Shown piece after piece: positions 24,267 to 31,819 of a stretch of 36,252 nucleotides of DNA. Below the pieces are notes generated by a model, which saw only the letters and a list, made by a program, of their open reading frames with translations, made no database searches and was not told the DNA's origin. The stretch's first letter is position 1. Every line of letters starts with the position of its first letter. Origin of the DNA: Ardenticatenales bacterium (lineage in GTDB: Bacteria > Chloroflexota > Anaerolineae > Epilineales > Epilineaceae); NCBI GenBank assembly GCA_020853525.1, contig JADYYS010000034.1, forward strand, positions 1-36,252. The letters run 5' to 3'. A program made the position numbers and the translations under genes.

Positions 24267-25931
24267 ATGACCAAGCGTTTCCTGGCTGGCTTGATCGCCC
24301 TCGCGGCGGCGATCACATTGATGCACATCCCTCCGCCGTCGCACGCGGCGGTGGTGGCCCCGATCACGAGCGTCGCCGACGCCGAACAGCAGATCGACTA
24401 CACGGACGTCACCGCGTTCGACGACCGGTTCGAGCCGCGCGTCGTGACGATCACCGTCGGCTCGGCGGTGCGATGGCGCAACATGGGCGTCCACCCGCAC
24501 TCGACGACGAGCGACAACGGCTACTGGAGCTGGGGCCTCGTCACCGGGTCGACGTTCAGCATTCGCTTCCTGTCGCCGGGCACGTACGGCTACCACTGCA
24601 TGTATCACCCGGGCATGACCGGCACGGTCGTGGTCCTGCCCGCTTCGGGCACGCCCGGCACGCCGGCTCCGACGCCCACCGGACCGACGCCGATCGGCCC
24701 GACTCCGACAGGTTCGTGGCCGTCACCGCCACCGCCGCCGCCCCCGCCGACATCGCCCGCCGAGGCCGGTGAGATCGTCTTCGACGACACCGCCACCGGT
24801 GTCCTGCAGGGCCAGACGGACCTGTACGCGGTCCAGCCGTCCGGCGCGGGTCGGCGGCAGCTGACGAACACGGCGGACATGGCGGAGGCCCAGCCGAGCT
24901 GGTCGCCGGACCGCCATCTCGTGGCGTACACCGCCACCGTCGTCGACAACGCGAGCCCGACGGCGTGGGGGATCTGGGTGCTGAACGTGGCAACCGGCGA
25001 GCGCCGGCAGCTGACGGTCGGGCCCGATCACTTCGAGCCGGATTGGCGACCGGACGGTTCGTCCATCCTCTTCACCAGCGTCACGCGCGCCGCCAGCGCC
25101 GTTCTCGCCGCCGAACTCGCCGTCGTGGCGCCGGACGGCACCGGGTACCGACCGATCGTCCGCCTGTCCGGCGGCGGGACGATCGGCAACCCGACGTGGT
25201 CGCCGGACGGGATGCGGATCGTGTTCACGGTGAACACCGGCTTCGGCGGCGAGCTTTACATCGCCAACGCCGACGGTACCGCCGCGCGCCGGTTGCTGGC
25301 GCACGGCGGCTGGGACGACATCGACCCTCGCTGGTCGCCGGACGGCCGCTACATCGCCTTCGCCGCGGGCATCGCCCAGCTCGGCGGCGCGTTGCACGAC
25401 ATCTGGCTGCTCGATCTCGTTACCGGCGTCGTCGGCACCGTCGCCCGCCACCCCAGCTGGGAGCTGCGGCGGCCGGCGTGGTCGCCGGACAGCCGGACGC
25501 TGGTGTTCACCGCCCGCCACCAAGTCGCACCGCCGCGCTGGGCGATCTACAGCGTCCCGGCCGTCGGCGGCGATGTCTCCGGGCCGATCACGAGCGGCGT
25601 CGAGCCTGACTGGTCGAGCACCGCGCTCGGCGGCCTGCCGACGCCGATGCCCGGCGCAACCGCCACGCTGACGCCGCCGCCCATCCCGCCGACGCCCCCG
25701 ACGTTCCCGACGTTCCCTCCGCCCGAGCCGACCGTGCCCGGTGCGACCCCGACGATTCCGGCACCGCCGACGTTCGCGCCCGTGACGCCGCCGCCGGAGG
25801 CGACGCCGACGGTCGGGCCGTCCGCGACGGCGACGTCGTTCGTGGTCGTCACACCGACGACCGTCACCGTCCGCGGACGGGCGTACCTGCCGTACGCCGT
25901 GCATATGTGGGACCTGAACGCGACGCGGTGA
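24267..25931 (+). CDS. Secreted cupredoxin fused to a TolB/WD40-like propeller
   Basis: 554 residues; GGAGG lies just upstream of ATG 24267. A signal peptide (1-27, ending SHAA) leads to a plastocyanin-like domain (about 30-125). Its copper ligands are visible: a His at 76 or 78 (GVHPHSTT), then Cys111, His114 and Met117 in CMYHPGM, a type 1 site with the compact C-x2-H-x2-M loop. A Pro/Thr linker (128-165) follows, then a PD40/TolB-type propeller (about 168-455) with five recognisable blades: WSPDRHLVAYT, WRPDGSSILFTS, WSPDGMRIVFT, WSPDGRYIAFA and WSPDSRTLVFT. A second long Pro/Thr linker precedes the C-terminal RAYLPYAVHMWDLNATR. It probably acts at the cell surface; whether copper serves electron transfer is unknown. 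The Leu-Pro tail resembles those of the 713-7296 cluster. Confidence 0.9.
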   Translation: MTKRFLAGLIALAAAITLMHIPPPSHAAVVAPITSVADAEQQIDYTDVTAFDDRFEPRVVTITVGSAVRWRNMGVHPHSTTSDNGYWSWGLVTGSTFSIRFLSPGTYGYHCMYHPGMTGTVVVLPASGTPGTPAPTPTGPTPIGPTPTGSWPSPPPPPPPPTSPAEAGEIVFDDTATGVLQGQTDLYAVQPSGAGRRQLTNTADMAEAQPSWSPDRHLVAYTATVVDNASPTAWGIWVLNVATGERRQLTVGPDHFEPDWRPDGSSILFTSVTRAASAVLAAELAVVAPDGTGYRPIVRLSGGGTIGNPTWSPDGMRIVFTVNTGFGGELYIANADGTAARRLLAHGGWDDIDPRWSPDGRYIAFAAGIAQLGGALHDIWLLDLVTGVVGTVARHPSWELRRPAWSPDSRTLVFTARHQVAPPRWAIYSVPAVGGDVSGPITSGVEPDWSSTALGGLPTPMPGATATLTPPPIPPTPPTFPTFPPPEPTVPGATPTIPAPPTFAPVTPPPEATPTVGPSATATSFVVVTPTTVTVRGRAYLPYAVHMWDLNATR

Positions 25932-26009
25932 CCTGGCGTCGCGAACGAGCACGAGGGACGGGAGCCGGGGATGGGTTCGCCCATCCCCGCCTCCTGCGTC
26001 ACAATCCGC

Positions 26010-26074
26010 GACCACTCACAGTGACCACTCACAGTGACCACTCGCCGTGACGACTCGCCGTGACGATTCGCAGT
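26010..26074. repeat. Five tandem 13-bp repeats upstream of the aldo/keto reductase remnant
   Basis: Units are 26010-26022, 26023-26035, 26036-26048, 26049-26061 and 26062-26074. The first two are identical (GACCACTCACAGT); the others drift (GACCACTCGCCGT, GACGACTCGCCGT, GACGATTCGCAGT). Each junction forms a TCAC-N-GTGA or related dyad (for example TCACAGTGA). The array ends 14 bp before the ATG at 26089, so it covers where a promoter or operator would lie. Confidence 0.85.
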
Positions 26075-26088
26075 CAGGAAGAGCGCCG

Positions 26089-26654
26089 ATGCAGACCGTA
26101 CGGCTCGGACGAACCGGACTCGACGTGAGCGTCGTCGGCCTCGGCTGCGGCGGGCACAGCCGCCTGGGGATGGCCACCGGCCACGACGAGGCGCACGCCG
26201 TCCGCAGCGTGCAGCACGCGCTGGACCTCGGCATCGGCTTCATCGACACCGCGCGCTCGTACGGCACCGAGGCGGCCGTCGGCAAGGCGCTGCGCGGGCG
26301 GCGGAGCGATGTCGTGCTCTCCACGAAGGCGTCCGAAGGCCGTGGCGCCACCTCGTCGCGCAGGGAGTGGTCGACGGCGTCGACGCGGCGGGCGTCGACA
26401 TCGGTGCTTCCCCATTCGACCCGCGCGACCCGCTCGGCTTCGTGCGCGATCACCCGGACGTGGCGTCGATCGTCCGGGCCGCGTACCGCTTCTGCCGCCA
26501 CGAGCCGGGCGCGCACGTCATCCTGACGGGGACGGGCAGGGCGGAACACCTGACGGAGAACGTCGCATCGATTCTGGCGCCGAAGCTACCGGACGAGCTA
26601 TCGGAGCAGCTCGAGCGGATGTTTGGGGGGGTGGACTCGGTCACGGGGAACTGA
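26089..26654 (+). pseudogene. Aldo/keto reductase remnant with internal deletion and frameshift
   Basis: The N-terminal part from ATG 26089 is a good aldo/keto reductase start: LGRTGLDVSVVGLGCGG, the LGIGFIDTARSYG segment with catalytic Asp and Tyr, and VVLSTKAS with the catalytic Lys. After about 85 residues the frame changes. A different frame then gives the C-terminus typical of one subfamily: FDPRDPLGFV, AYRFCRHEPGAHVILTG, AEHLTENVASIL, ending at 26654. Full-length proteins have about 300 residues or more; here the middle of the TIM barrel, with the expected His and most substrate-contact strands, is missing. The gene therefore cannot make a functional reductase. The junction lies around 26340-26370. 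It sits between a tandem repeat array and a toxin-antitoxin locus, a region that looks plastic. Confidence 0.8.
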
Positions 26655-26667
26655 ATCTGCTGGGACA

Positions 26668-26774
26668 AGTGGATTCCTTGCCCTCGACTCCACTGCAATG
26701 TGGAATCGCTTGACACGCAGGGCGCAAGGCTTCATTATGGTTCCACTTCGCATCCACTTCGCATCCACTTCGAC
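26668..26774. promoter_or_regulatory. TCCACT operator array of the toxin-antitoxin locus
   Basis: TCCACTTCGCA occurs at 26742-26752 and 26753-26763, with TCCACTTCG again at 26764-26772: three sites exactly 11 bp apart, about one helical turn. Upstream, TCCACTGCAATGTGGA (26689-26704) is an inverted pair, and AGTGGA (26668-26673) is another reverse-oriented copy. The sites flank the promoter, fitting autoregulation by the ribbon-helix-helix antitoxin, as is known for VapBC-type loci. Binding is inferred. Confidence 0.6.
26710..26738 (+). promoter_or_regulatory. Sigma-70-type promoter of the toxin-antitoxin operon
   Basis: TTGACA (26710-26715) matches the -35 consensus exactly; a 17-bp spacer leads to CATTAT (26733-26738), four of six -10 bases. 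It is the best consensus promoter in the window and lies 50 bp upstream of the antitoxin ATG. Confidence 0.7.
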
Positions 26775-26788
26775 CCGCTGGAGGTACC

Positions 26789-27028
26789 ATGGCCACGTTG
26801 ACGCTCAAGAATCTGCCTGACGCCCTCTATGAGCGTCTCAAGAAGCAGGCACTGCGGCAACGGCGGTCGATCAATCAAGAAGCGATCGTCTGCATCGAAC
26901 AGTGTCTCGGCCCCACGTACGCAGATGAGGAGCGACTGCAGGAAGCCCTGCAGGCGTTCCGGGAGCGGGCCGGCATCTATGTGACGAGGGCCGAGATTGA
27001 GGAGGCGATCGACGAGGGACGGGAGTGA
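26789..27028 (+). CDS. Ribbon-helix-helix antitoxin (VapB/FitA-like)
   Basis: 79 residues; GGAGG (26780-26784) precedes ATG 26789 by 4 nt. The N-terminus MATLTLKNLPDALYERLKKQ, then ALRQRRSINQEAIVCIEQ, is the Arc/FitA-type ribbon-helix-helix: a short strand that contacts DNA, then two helices that dimerise. The acidic C-terminal tail (EEAIDEGRE) is typical of the part that wraps around a PIN toxin. Its stop overlaps the toxin start by 4 bp (GTGA at 27025-27028), implying translational coupling. It should neutralise the toxin and repress its own promoter at the TCCACT array just upstream. Base composition is lower in GC than neighbouring genes, suggesting horizontal acquisition. Confidence 0.9.
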   Translation: MATLTLKNLPDALYERLKKQALRQRRSINQEAIVCIEQCLGPTYADEERLQEALQAFRERAGIYVTRAEIEEAIDEGRE

Positions 27029-27426
27029 CCGCTGTCGATGCGATGGTCATCGTGGCGACGATCGTCGAGGGTGATTTGCGGGCGCACGCGCAGGCTTGGC
27101 GCAATCGAGACCCGCGATGGATTGCCCCCCCTCTTTGGCGGAGCGAGGTCTGCAACGTTCTGGCAACTTGGACGCGGCGGCAACGGCTGCCGGCGGACAC
27201 AGCCATCGAGGCGATGATGTTCGCAGAGCTGCTGATGGCCGAGGGTACGCTTGAGGTTGAATCGGGACACGTGCTGCGGCTTGCCAACAGTTCGGGATGT
27301 ACTGCGTACGACTGCTCATATGTTGCAGTCGCGGAAGCGATAGGCGTGAAGCTACTGACGGATGATCGGCAGGTGCTTGCAGCCTTCCCGGGTATCGCGG
27401 TGCCGTTCGAACCGCCGAAAGCCTAA
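27025..27426 (+). CDS. PIN-domain ribonuclease toxin (VapC-like)
   Basis: 133 residues starting at GTG 27025, overlapping the antitoxin stop. The PIN-domain acidic residues are present: Asp5 (TAVDAMVIV), Glu41 ([10 protein letters not shown]), Asp96 ([11 protein letters not shown]) and Asp113/Asp114 ([10 protein letters not shown]). This set coordinates Mg2+/Mn2+ in VapC nucleases, which typically cleave tRNA or rRNA when the antitoxin is lost. The family length is about 130 residues, so it appears intact. Its TAA (27424-27426) overlaps the stop codon of the convergent epimerase gene (27423-27425, minus strand), leaving no room for a terminator between them. The target RNA cannot be predicted. 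Confidence 0.92.
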   Translation: MTAVDAMVIVATIVEGDLRAHAQAWRNRDPRWIAPPLWRSEVCNVLATWTRRQRLPADTAIEAMMFAELLMAEGTLEVESGHVLRLANSSGCTAYDCSYVAVAEAIGVKLLTDDRQVLAAFPGIAVPFEPPKA

Positions 27427-28502
27427 AACACCCGCTTCGCCACCCCCAACACCCCCTGCTTCCACGGCACCCGGTGGCTCACCCCGCTCGCACCCTCGAA
27501 GCTGGCCGCGTTGTCCAGGTACCAGCGGTAGTTGCGCAGCAGCGCGTCCTGGTTCGAGTACCGTGGCCGCCAGCCGAGCACGCGCTCGGCTTTCTCGATG
27601 CTGACGAACGAGTCCTTGGACGCCGTCTCGTACACCCACTTGTAGAGCGGCGAGACGCCCAGGCGCTCCAGAATCCGCAGCGTCCAGATCGCCGGCGCGG
27701 CGGGCAGAGGCACGATCCGCTTGCCGAAGCCGGCGGCATCGAGCACGGCCTGGTAGTCCTCCTTCATCGTCGCGAACTCCTTCGCGCCGATGTTGAACAC
27801 ATCGTCCACGACGTCGTCCGGCAGCGTGCAGCACAGCCAGATCGCGTCGCACAGGTCCTCGACGTCCAGCAGCTGGTAGCGGTTCGTGCCGTCGCCCAGC
27901 AGGGGGAAGTTGTGGCCGTCCTTGGCCCAGTCGTAGAACAGCGCGAAGACGCCGAGGCGCTCCGGGCCGACGAAGGACTTCGGACGGATGATCGGGACGA
28001 CGAGGCCTTTCGACCGCATGTCCACGCACAGATGCTCGGCGATGACCTTTGACTCGCCGTACGGCCCGACGCCGTGCAGCGTGTCGTCTTCCTTCAGCGG
28101 GTGGTGGTCCGGGATCCCGTACACGGCCGTGGACGAGACATGGACCACCCGCGGCACGCCGTGCGCCACGGCGCTCTCGAGCACATTGCGCAGCCCGTCG
28201 ATGTCCGTCGTGTAGATATCCTGCGGCGTGTAGAGCGGCAGCGCCGCCGCCGTGTGGATCACGACGTCGATGCCGGCCATGCACGCATCGACCGTCGAAC
28301 GGTGCCGAATGTCGCCCGTGACGGCCGTGATCGCATGCCGCTCGGGGTAATCGAAGTCCGCGATGTCCAGCGAGACGACGCGCTGGCCGCTCGCCAGCAG
28401 GTGGCGGATCATGTTGATCCCAAGGAACCCGGCCCCGCCGGTGACGAGCACGGTGCGCGGTCCGTCAGCGCTCGGATGTGCGCCCTTGTCGCGCATGGTC
28501 AC
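27423..28502 (-). CDS. NAD-dependent epimerase/dehydratase (extended SDR family)
   Basis: 359 residues. Start GTG 28502 has AAGGAG 9 nt upstream; ATG 28496, two codons in, is an alternative. The N-terminal NAD-binding motif is VTGGAGFLG (20-28). The SDR catalytic set is present: HVSSTAVYG (121-129) and Tyr148/Lys152 in PYGESK. Substrate-domain segments [14 protein letters not shown] and [14 protein letters not shown] fit the extended-SDR group acting on nucleotide sugars or, in relatives, 3-beta-hydroxysteroids and dihydroflavonols. The exact substrate cannot be assigned. The last residues are KRVF and the stop overlaps that of the VapC-like toxin. A pair of palindromic repeats lies just upstream, between it and the helicase stop. 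Confidence 0.9.
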   Translation of the reverse strand: MTMRDKGAHPSADGPRTVLVTGGAGFLGINMIRHLLASGQRVVSLDIADFDYPERHAITAVTGDIRHRSTVDACMAGIDVVIHTAAALPLYTPQDIYTTDIDGLRNVLESAVAHGVPRVVHVSSTAVYGIPDHHPLKEDDTLHGVGPYGESKVIAEHLCVDMRSKGLVVPIIRPKSFVGPERLGVFALFYDWAKDGHNFPLLGDGTNRYQLLDVEDLCDAIWLCCTLPDDVVDDVFNIGAKEFATMKEDYQAVLDAAGFGKRIVPLPAAPAIWTLRILERLGVSPLYKWVYETASKDSFVSIEKAERVLGWRPRYSNQDALLRNYRWYLDNAASFEGASGVSHRVPWKQGVLGVAKRVF

Positions 28503-28539
28503 GTCTCGAATCTCCTTCGGTCTCGGTCGGCCGCGAACG

Positions 28540-28602
28540 CCCGGCGATGCATCGCCGGCCGTTCGTCATTGTAGCCCGGCGATTCATCGCCGGCCGTTCG
28601 TC
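28540..28602. repeat. Pair of 28-bp direct repeats, each carrying an 18-bp palindrome (copies C and D)
   Basis: 28540-28567 and 28575-28602 differ at one base. Each holds CCGGCGATGCATCGCCGG (28541-28558, perfect palindrome) or CCGGCGATTCATCGCCGG (28576-28593), followed by CCGTTCGTC. The second copy runs into the helicase gene and supplies its stop codon and last residues (TNGRR). The layout CGAxxCATxxTCG resembles copies A and B. Confidence 0.8.
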
Positions 28603-30359
28603 GGCCATCCCTCCTGCGTTCGCTCCTGCAACCGCGCCAGCTCGATCTCCCCCACCATGTCATCCACCGCCAGCGTCGGCATCTCCCCCAGCCGCATCGC
28701 CATGTCGTGCCGCGCCACCAGCGTCTCCCAGCGCCGGGCGACGGCCCACAGCTTGCGGAACGGGGCGTCCATCGTCGGCGCACCCAGCTGCGGCACGAAG
28801 GCGTGGATCTCGACCGTCCGCGGCTCGGACCACAGCCGAAGGATCCGCCCGGCCCGCTGCGTCAACTCGATCGGCGTCCACGCCAGGTCGTAGCTGATCA
28901 CCGTGGCCGCGTCCTGCAGGTTGACGCCGATCCCCCAGGCGTCCGTCGTGAGGAGGACGTCGAGGTCGCCGTCGCCCGCCGAACGAACCCCGTTCGCCAC
29001 CGGCGCGAACCGCGCAACGAGTTCCCGTACTTCGCCGATCGGCCTCTGCCGGAACCGCGACGGCATCGGCGGCAACCCCGGCATCGCCGCCCGTACCTCG
29101 GACGGCGCCATGGAAGCGCCCGTCCCGACGACCGTGCACCCCACCCGCAGCCCGGGCCGCAGCGCCGCGATCGCCGCCGCCAGATAGCCCGCCGACGCCA
29201 ACCGCTCGACGAACACGACCGCCTTGCCCCCGCCCGCGCACCGCGTGTCGAGCAGCGCCAGCAGCCGCGCCAGCTTCGGGTCGTCGGCCGGCTCGTGCCT
29301 GCGCAGATCGTCGACGATGCCGGCGAGCGCCACCGCGCGCTCCTCCATGCTCTGCGCGAAGCGGGCGCGCGCGAACCCGCCCGGCCCCGGCGTCGCCAGC
29401 GTCTTGGCGACGCACTCGGCGAGCGCCCACGGCGAGCTCGTGAGCGACAGGCGGACGGTGCGCTCGATCCCGGCGGGCGAACCGTCGAGCGTGAACACGC
29501 CCGCATCGAGCGCGGCGGCGATCGCCGGTCCGGCGACGACGGGCGTGTTCGCGCGGTGCAGGTGAAGGCGCGGGAAGTAGCGGCGTTTCAGACCGAACCG
29601 GACGAACGTGCCGCCCGCGTCGTGCTCGCCGTATGCACGGGCGACGCTCGGCGTCGTGAGGACCGTGATCACGGGCAGGTGCGCGATGTCCGCCTCGGCG
29701 CCGACGTGCCAGGCACGGGCGTCGGGCACCCACTCCGGCAGGAGGGCGCGGCTCGGAGCGGTCCGCGGCAGGAGCGCGAGCTGTGCGTTCAGGTTCGCCA
29801 GGCCGCGCGAGAACGGCGTCGCGGTCATGAGGAGCACACGGCAGCCGCTGCGGGCGATGGCCGGCACGAGGCGCGCGAACGCTTCCCGCTCCCGGTCGCC
29901 GACATCGTTCCGGTCGTCCCGGCTTCCGAAGTCGCTCCGATCATCCCGACCACCCGTCGAGCGGCGGCCGCGGTTGCGCAGGAGGTGGCACTCATCGATG
30001 ACGAGGAGCGTGCGCGACTGGAGGGCGTCCAACGCCGTGAGGAGCGCGCGCGTGCCGGCGCTTCGGTCCGGGGACGCGTCGAGTGCGGCATGGTTCGCGC
30101 TTTCGAACGGCAGCCGCGCGGCCTCGAGGTGGGCCGCCCACTCGGGGCGCACCGCATTGGGGGCGATGATCAGGACGCGGTCGATGGCGCCGCCGCGCCG
30201 CAGGAGGCGCGCGGCCTCGGTGGCGATGACGGTCTTGCCGAGGCCGGTCGACGCGATGAGGAGCGCACCGCGGTAGCGGGCGAGCTGGGAGAGGATGCGC
30301 GCGACGGCGTCCTGCTGGTAGCCGACGGGATAGCGGTAGTCCGAGCGCGGCAGCGGCAC
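28584..30359 (-). CDS. SNF2-like superfamily 2 helicase
   Basis: 591 residues from GTG 30359. SF2 motifs: Q-like region YRYPVGYQQDAV (8-19), motif I ASTGLGKTV (36-44), motif II VIDECHLL (120-127, a DECH box), motif III LMTATPFSR (177-185), and motifs V/VI DAWGIGVNLQDAATVISYDL with ELTQRAGRILRLW (about residue 500), close to the SNF2/RapA pattern. An RDD/D-rich low-complexity insertion lies at 137-158. The frame stays open upstream to 30656, but there it reads as low-complexity Arg/Thr sequence opposite an acidic protein in the -1 frame, so GTG 30359 is chosen without a Shine-Dalgarno. The C-terminal residues come from a palindromic repeat. It may remodel protein-nucleic-acid complexes, for example recycling RNA polymerase as RapA does; no restriction or defence genes are adjacent. 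Confidence 0.88.
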   Translation of the reverse strand: MPLPRSDYRYPVGYQQDAVARILSQLARYRGALLIASTGLGKTVIATEAARLLRRGGAIDRVLIIAPNAVRPEWAAHLEAARLPFESANHAALDASPDRSAGTRALLTALDALQSRTLLVIDECHLLRNRGRRSTGGRDDRSDFGSRDDRNDVGDREREAFARLVPAIARSGCRVLLMTATPFSRGLANLNAQLALLPRTAPSRALLPEWVPDARAWHVGAEADIAHLPVITVLTTPSVARAYGEHDAGGTFVRFGLKRRYFPRLHLHRANTPVVAGPAIAAALDAGVFTLDGSPAGIERTVRLSLTSSPWALAECVAKTLATPGPGGFARARFAQSMEERAVALAGIVDDLRRHEPADDPKLARLLALLDTRCAGGGKAVVFVERLASAGYLAAAIAALRPGLRVGCTVVGTGASMAPSEVRAAMPGLPPMPSRFRQRPIGEVRELVARFAPVANGVRSAGDGDLDVLLTTDAWGIGVNLQDAATVISYDLAWTPIELTQRAGRILRLWSEPRTVEIHAFVPQLGAPTMDAPFRKLWAVARRWETLVARHDMAMRLGEMPTLAVDDMVGEIELARLQERTQEGWPTNGRR

Positions 30360-30399
30360 CGGGACGGCGGCGAAGCGGTCCAGCGGCGCGACGCCGTCG

Positions 30400-30684
30400 T
30401 CAGGCCTCGGGTTCTTCCTCGTCGTCTTCCCACGCTTCGTCGTCGTCGTCGGCCCAGCCCTCGTCTTCCTCGTCGTCCCAGTCGTCTTCCTCTTCGTCCC
30501 ACTCCTCGAGGTCGTCGTCCCAGGCCTCATCGTCGTCGTCATCCTCGTCGTCCGCCTCGCCGTCCTCGGGCGGCGCGGCGGGCGGCGAGGCCGGATCGAC
30601 GGACGCCGGCGCGGCGGTGCGCGCGGCGGGGCGTTCGGCCGAAGGCGATGACGCACCGGGCGAGGCGATCAGGCGGGCGGCCAT
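30400..30684 (-). CDS. Small strongly acidic protein, possibly the N-terminal part of the helicase
   Basis: 94 residues from ATG 30684, with GAGGAGG 9 nt upstream, the strongest Shine-Dalgarno in this region. The first 40 residues are Ala/Pro/Ser-rich; residues 42-94 are almost only Asp, Glu and Trp (for example DDEDDDDDEAWDDDLEEW and WADDDDEAWEDDEEEPEA). The stop (30400-30402) lies 40 nt before the helicase GTG. Codon use fits this frame better than the overlapping helicase-frame extension, which is Thr/Arg low complexity. It may be a separate protein that mimics nucleic acid or binds basic proteins, or an acidic N-terminal domain of the helicase cut off by a frameshift near 30400. No domain is recognised. 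Confidence 0.65.
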   Translation of the reverse strand: MAARLIASPGASSPSAERPAARTAAPASVDPASPPAAPPEDGEADDEDDDDDEAWDDDLEEWDEEEDDWDDEEDEGWADDDDEAWEDDEEEPEA

Positions 30685-30994
30685 GGCGGACAACCTCCTC
30701 GAGACCTGGCGAGGCGCAGGCGGACGGCGCGGACCGGCGGCAGGCGTGTCGACCGCGCGGTCGGGCGGTGAGGATAGGGGGCGACGGCGGCCGGTGTCAA
30801 GACGGTGAACGGGGTCGTCGTCCGCCCGGCGAGGTCGGTGCGGACTTGCGTTATACTCTCACCCGGACCGCCGTCCGCGACCGCCGCGTCCGCACGCCGA
30901 GCGGGTCGGCCGGCGACCCGGCGGCCGGCCGAACGGACAGCCGCCTGAGTCCGACCGCACGACCGATCCGCACGCAAACCACGGGAGCCCATCC
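30685..30994. promoter_or_regulatory. Divergent intergenic region with a -10-like element
   Basis: 310 bp between the acidic protein (minus) and the hydrolase (plus). TATACT at 30852-30857 matches five of six -10 bases and faces the hydrolase; the -35 region (about 30829) is poor. The leader of about 135 nt is GC-rich with several GGCCGGC-type inverted segments (30900-30930). No coding sequence is supported. Confidence 0.4.
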
Positions 30995-31804
30995 ATGGAC
31001 ACCGCAAGCGACAACGGCAGCGAGCCGCGCATCTTCCTGTCGTATGCCGACAACTTCCCCGAGCACGTCGTCCTCTTCATCCACGGCTACCCGCTCTCCA
31101 GCCAGATGTGGGTTCCGCAGCTCGAGGGCCTGGCCGGGACGGTCTGGGGTGTCGCCCCCGACCTGCGCGGCTGCGGCGAGTCCGGCACGCCGGGCGGCGC
31201 CGTGACGATGACCGACTATGCCGAGGACTGCGTGGCGCTCCTCGACGAGCTCGGCCTCGAGGATCCGGTCGTCGTGTGCGGCCTCTCGATGGGCGGCTAC
31301 GTGGCCCTCGAGCTCTATCGCCTCCACCCGGACCGCGTCTCCGCGCTCGTCCTGGCCGCCACGAAGGCCGGCGCCGACACGGACGAGGGCAAGGCCGGGC
31401 GCGACAAGAACGCGCAGATCGCGCGCGACGAAGGCGTCGAGGCGATCGCCAGCGCCATGATCCCCAAGATGTTCGCGCCGCAGACCGTGGCCGACGACCC
31501 GGAGCTCGTGGCCGAAGTGCGCGAGATCATGACGTCCGGGAGCGTCGAGGGCGTCGTCGGCGCGCTCGAGGCGATGCGCGACCGCATCGACTCGACGCCG
31601 ACGCTGGCCACGATCGGTGTTCCGACGCTGATTCTGCACGGCGCCGACGACCAGCTGATGCCGCCGGCCGAGGGCGAGAAGCTCAAGGCCGGCATCCCCG
31701 GTGCCGAGCTCGTCCTGATCGAGGGGGCCGGGCACCTGCTGAACCTGGAACAGCCGGACCTCTTCAACGACGCGCTGCTGGACTTCCTGTCGACGTTGCC
31801 GTAG
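30995..31804 (+). CDS. Alpha/beta-fold hydrolase
   Basis: 269 residues; GGGAG (30983-30987) lies 7 nt before ATG 30995. Oxyanion-hole strand VVLFIHGYPLSS (25-36), nucleophile elbow GLSMGG with Ser98, catalytic acid Asp218 or Asp219 (LILHGADD), and His247 in GAGHLLNLEQP complete the triad. The arrangement and length fit the haloperoxidase/esterase-like group (family 'G-x-S-x-G'); the segment DLRGCGESGTPGG is the usual 'DxRGxGxS' motif. The substrate is unknown. No signal peptide, so it is cytoplasmic. It is followed after 15 bp by the AI-2E family permease, so the two form an operon. A TATACT -10-like element lies about 140 bp upstream. Confidence 0.92.
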   Translation: MDTASDNGSEPRIFLSYADNFPEHVVLFIHGYPLSSQMWVPQLEGLAGTVWGVAPDLRGCGESGTPGGAVTMTDYAEDCVALLDELGLEDPVVVCGLSMGGYVALELYRLHPDRVSALVLAATKAGADTDEGKAGRDKNAQIARDEGVEAIASAMIPKMFAPQTVADDPELVAEVREIMTSGSVEGVVGALEAMRDRIDSTPTLATIGVPTLILHGADDQLMPPAEGEKLKAGIPGAELVLIEGAGHLLNLEQPDLFNDALLDFLSTLP

Positions 31805-31819
31805 TCGTCAGGGGATGTG

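Noticed and set aside
26010-26074. CRISPR array
   Set aside because: The 13-bp units are directly adjacent with no unique spacers, and no cas genes are present.
30360-30656. Helicase start at 30656
   Set aside because: The added 99 residues are Thr/Arg low complexity and lie opposite in frame to an acidic protein with a much better ribosome binding site.
28584-30684. A phage-defence island around the SNF2-like helicase
   Set aside because: No nuclease, methylase or other defence gene adjoins it; the neighbours are an SDR epimerase and a hydrolase. The nearby toxin-antitoxin pair alone is not enough.
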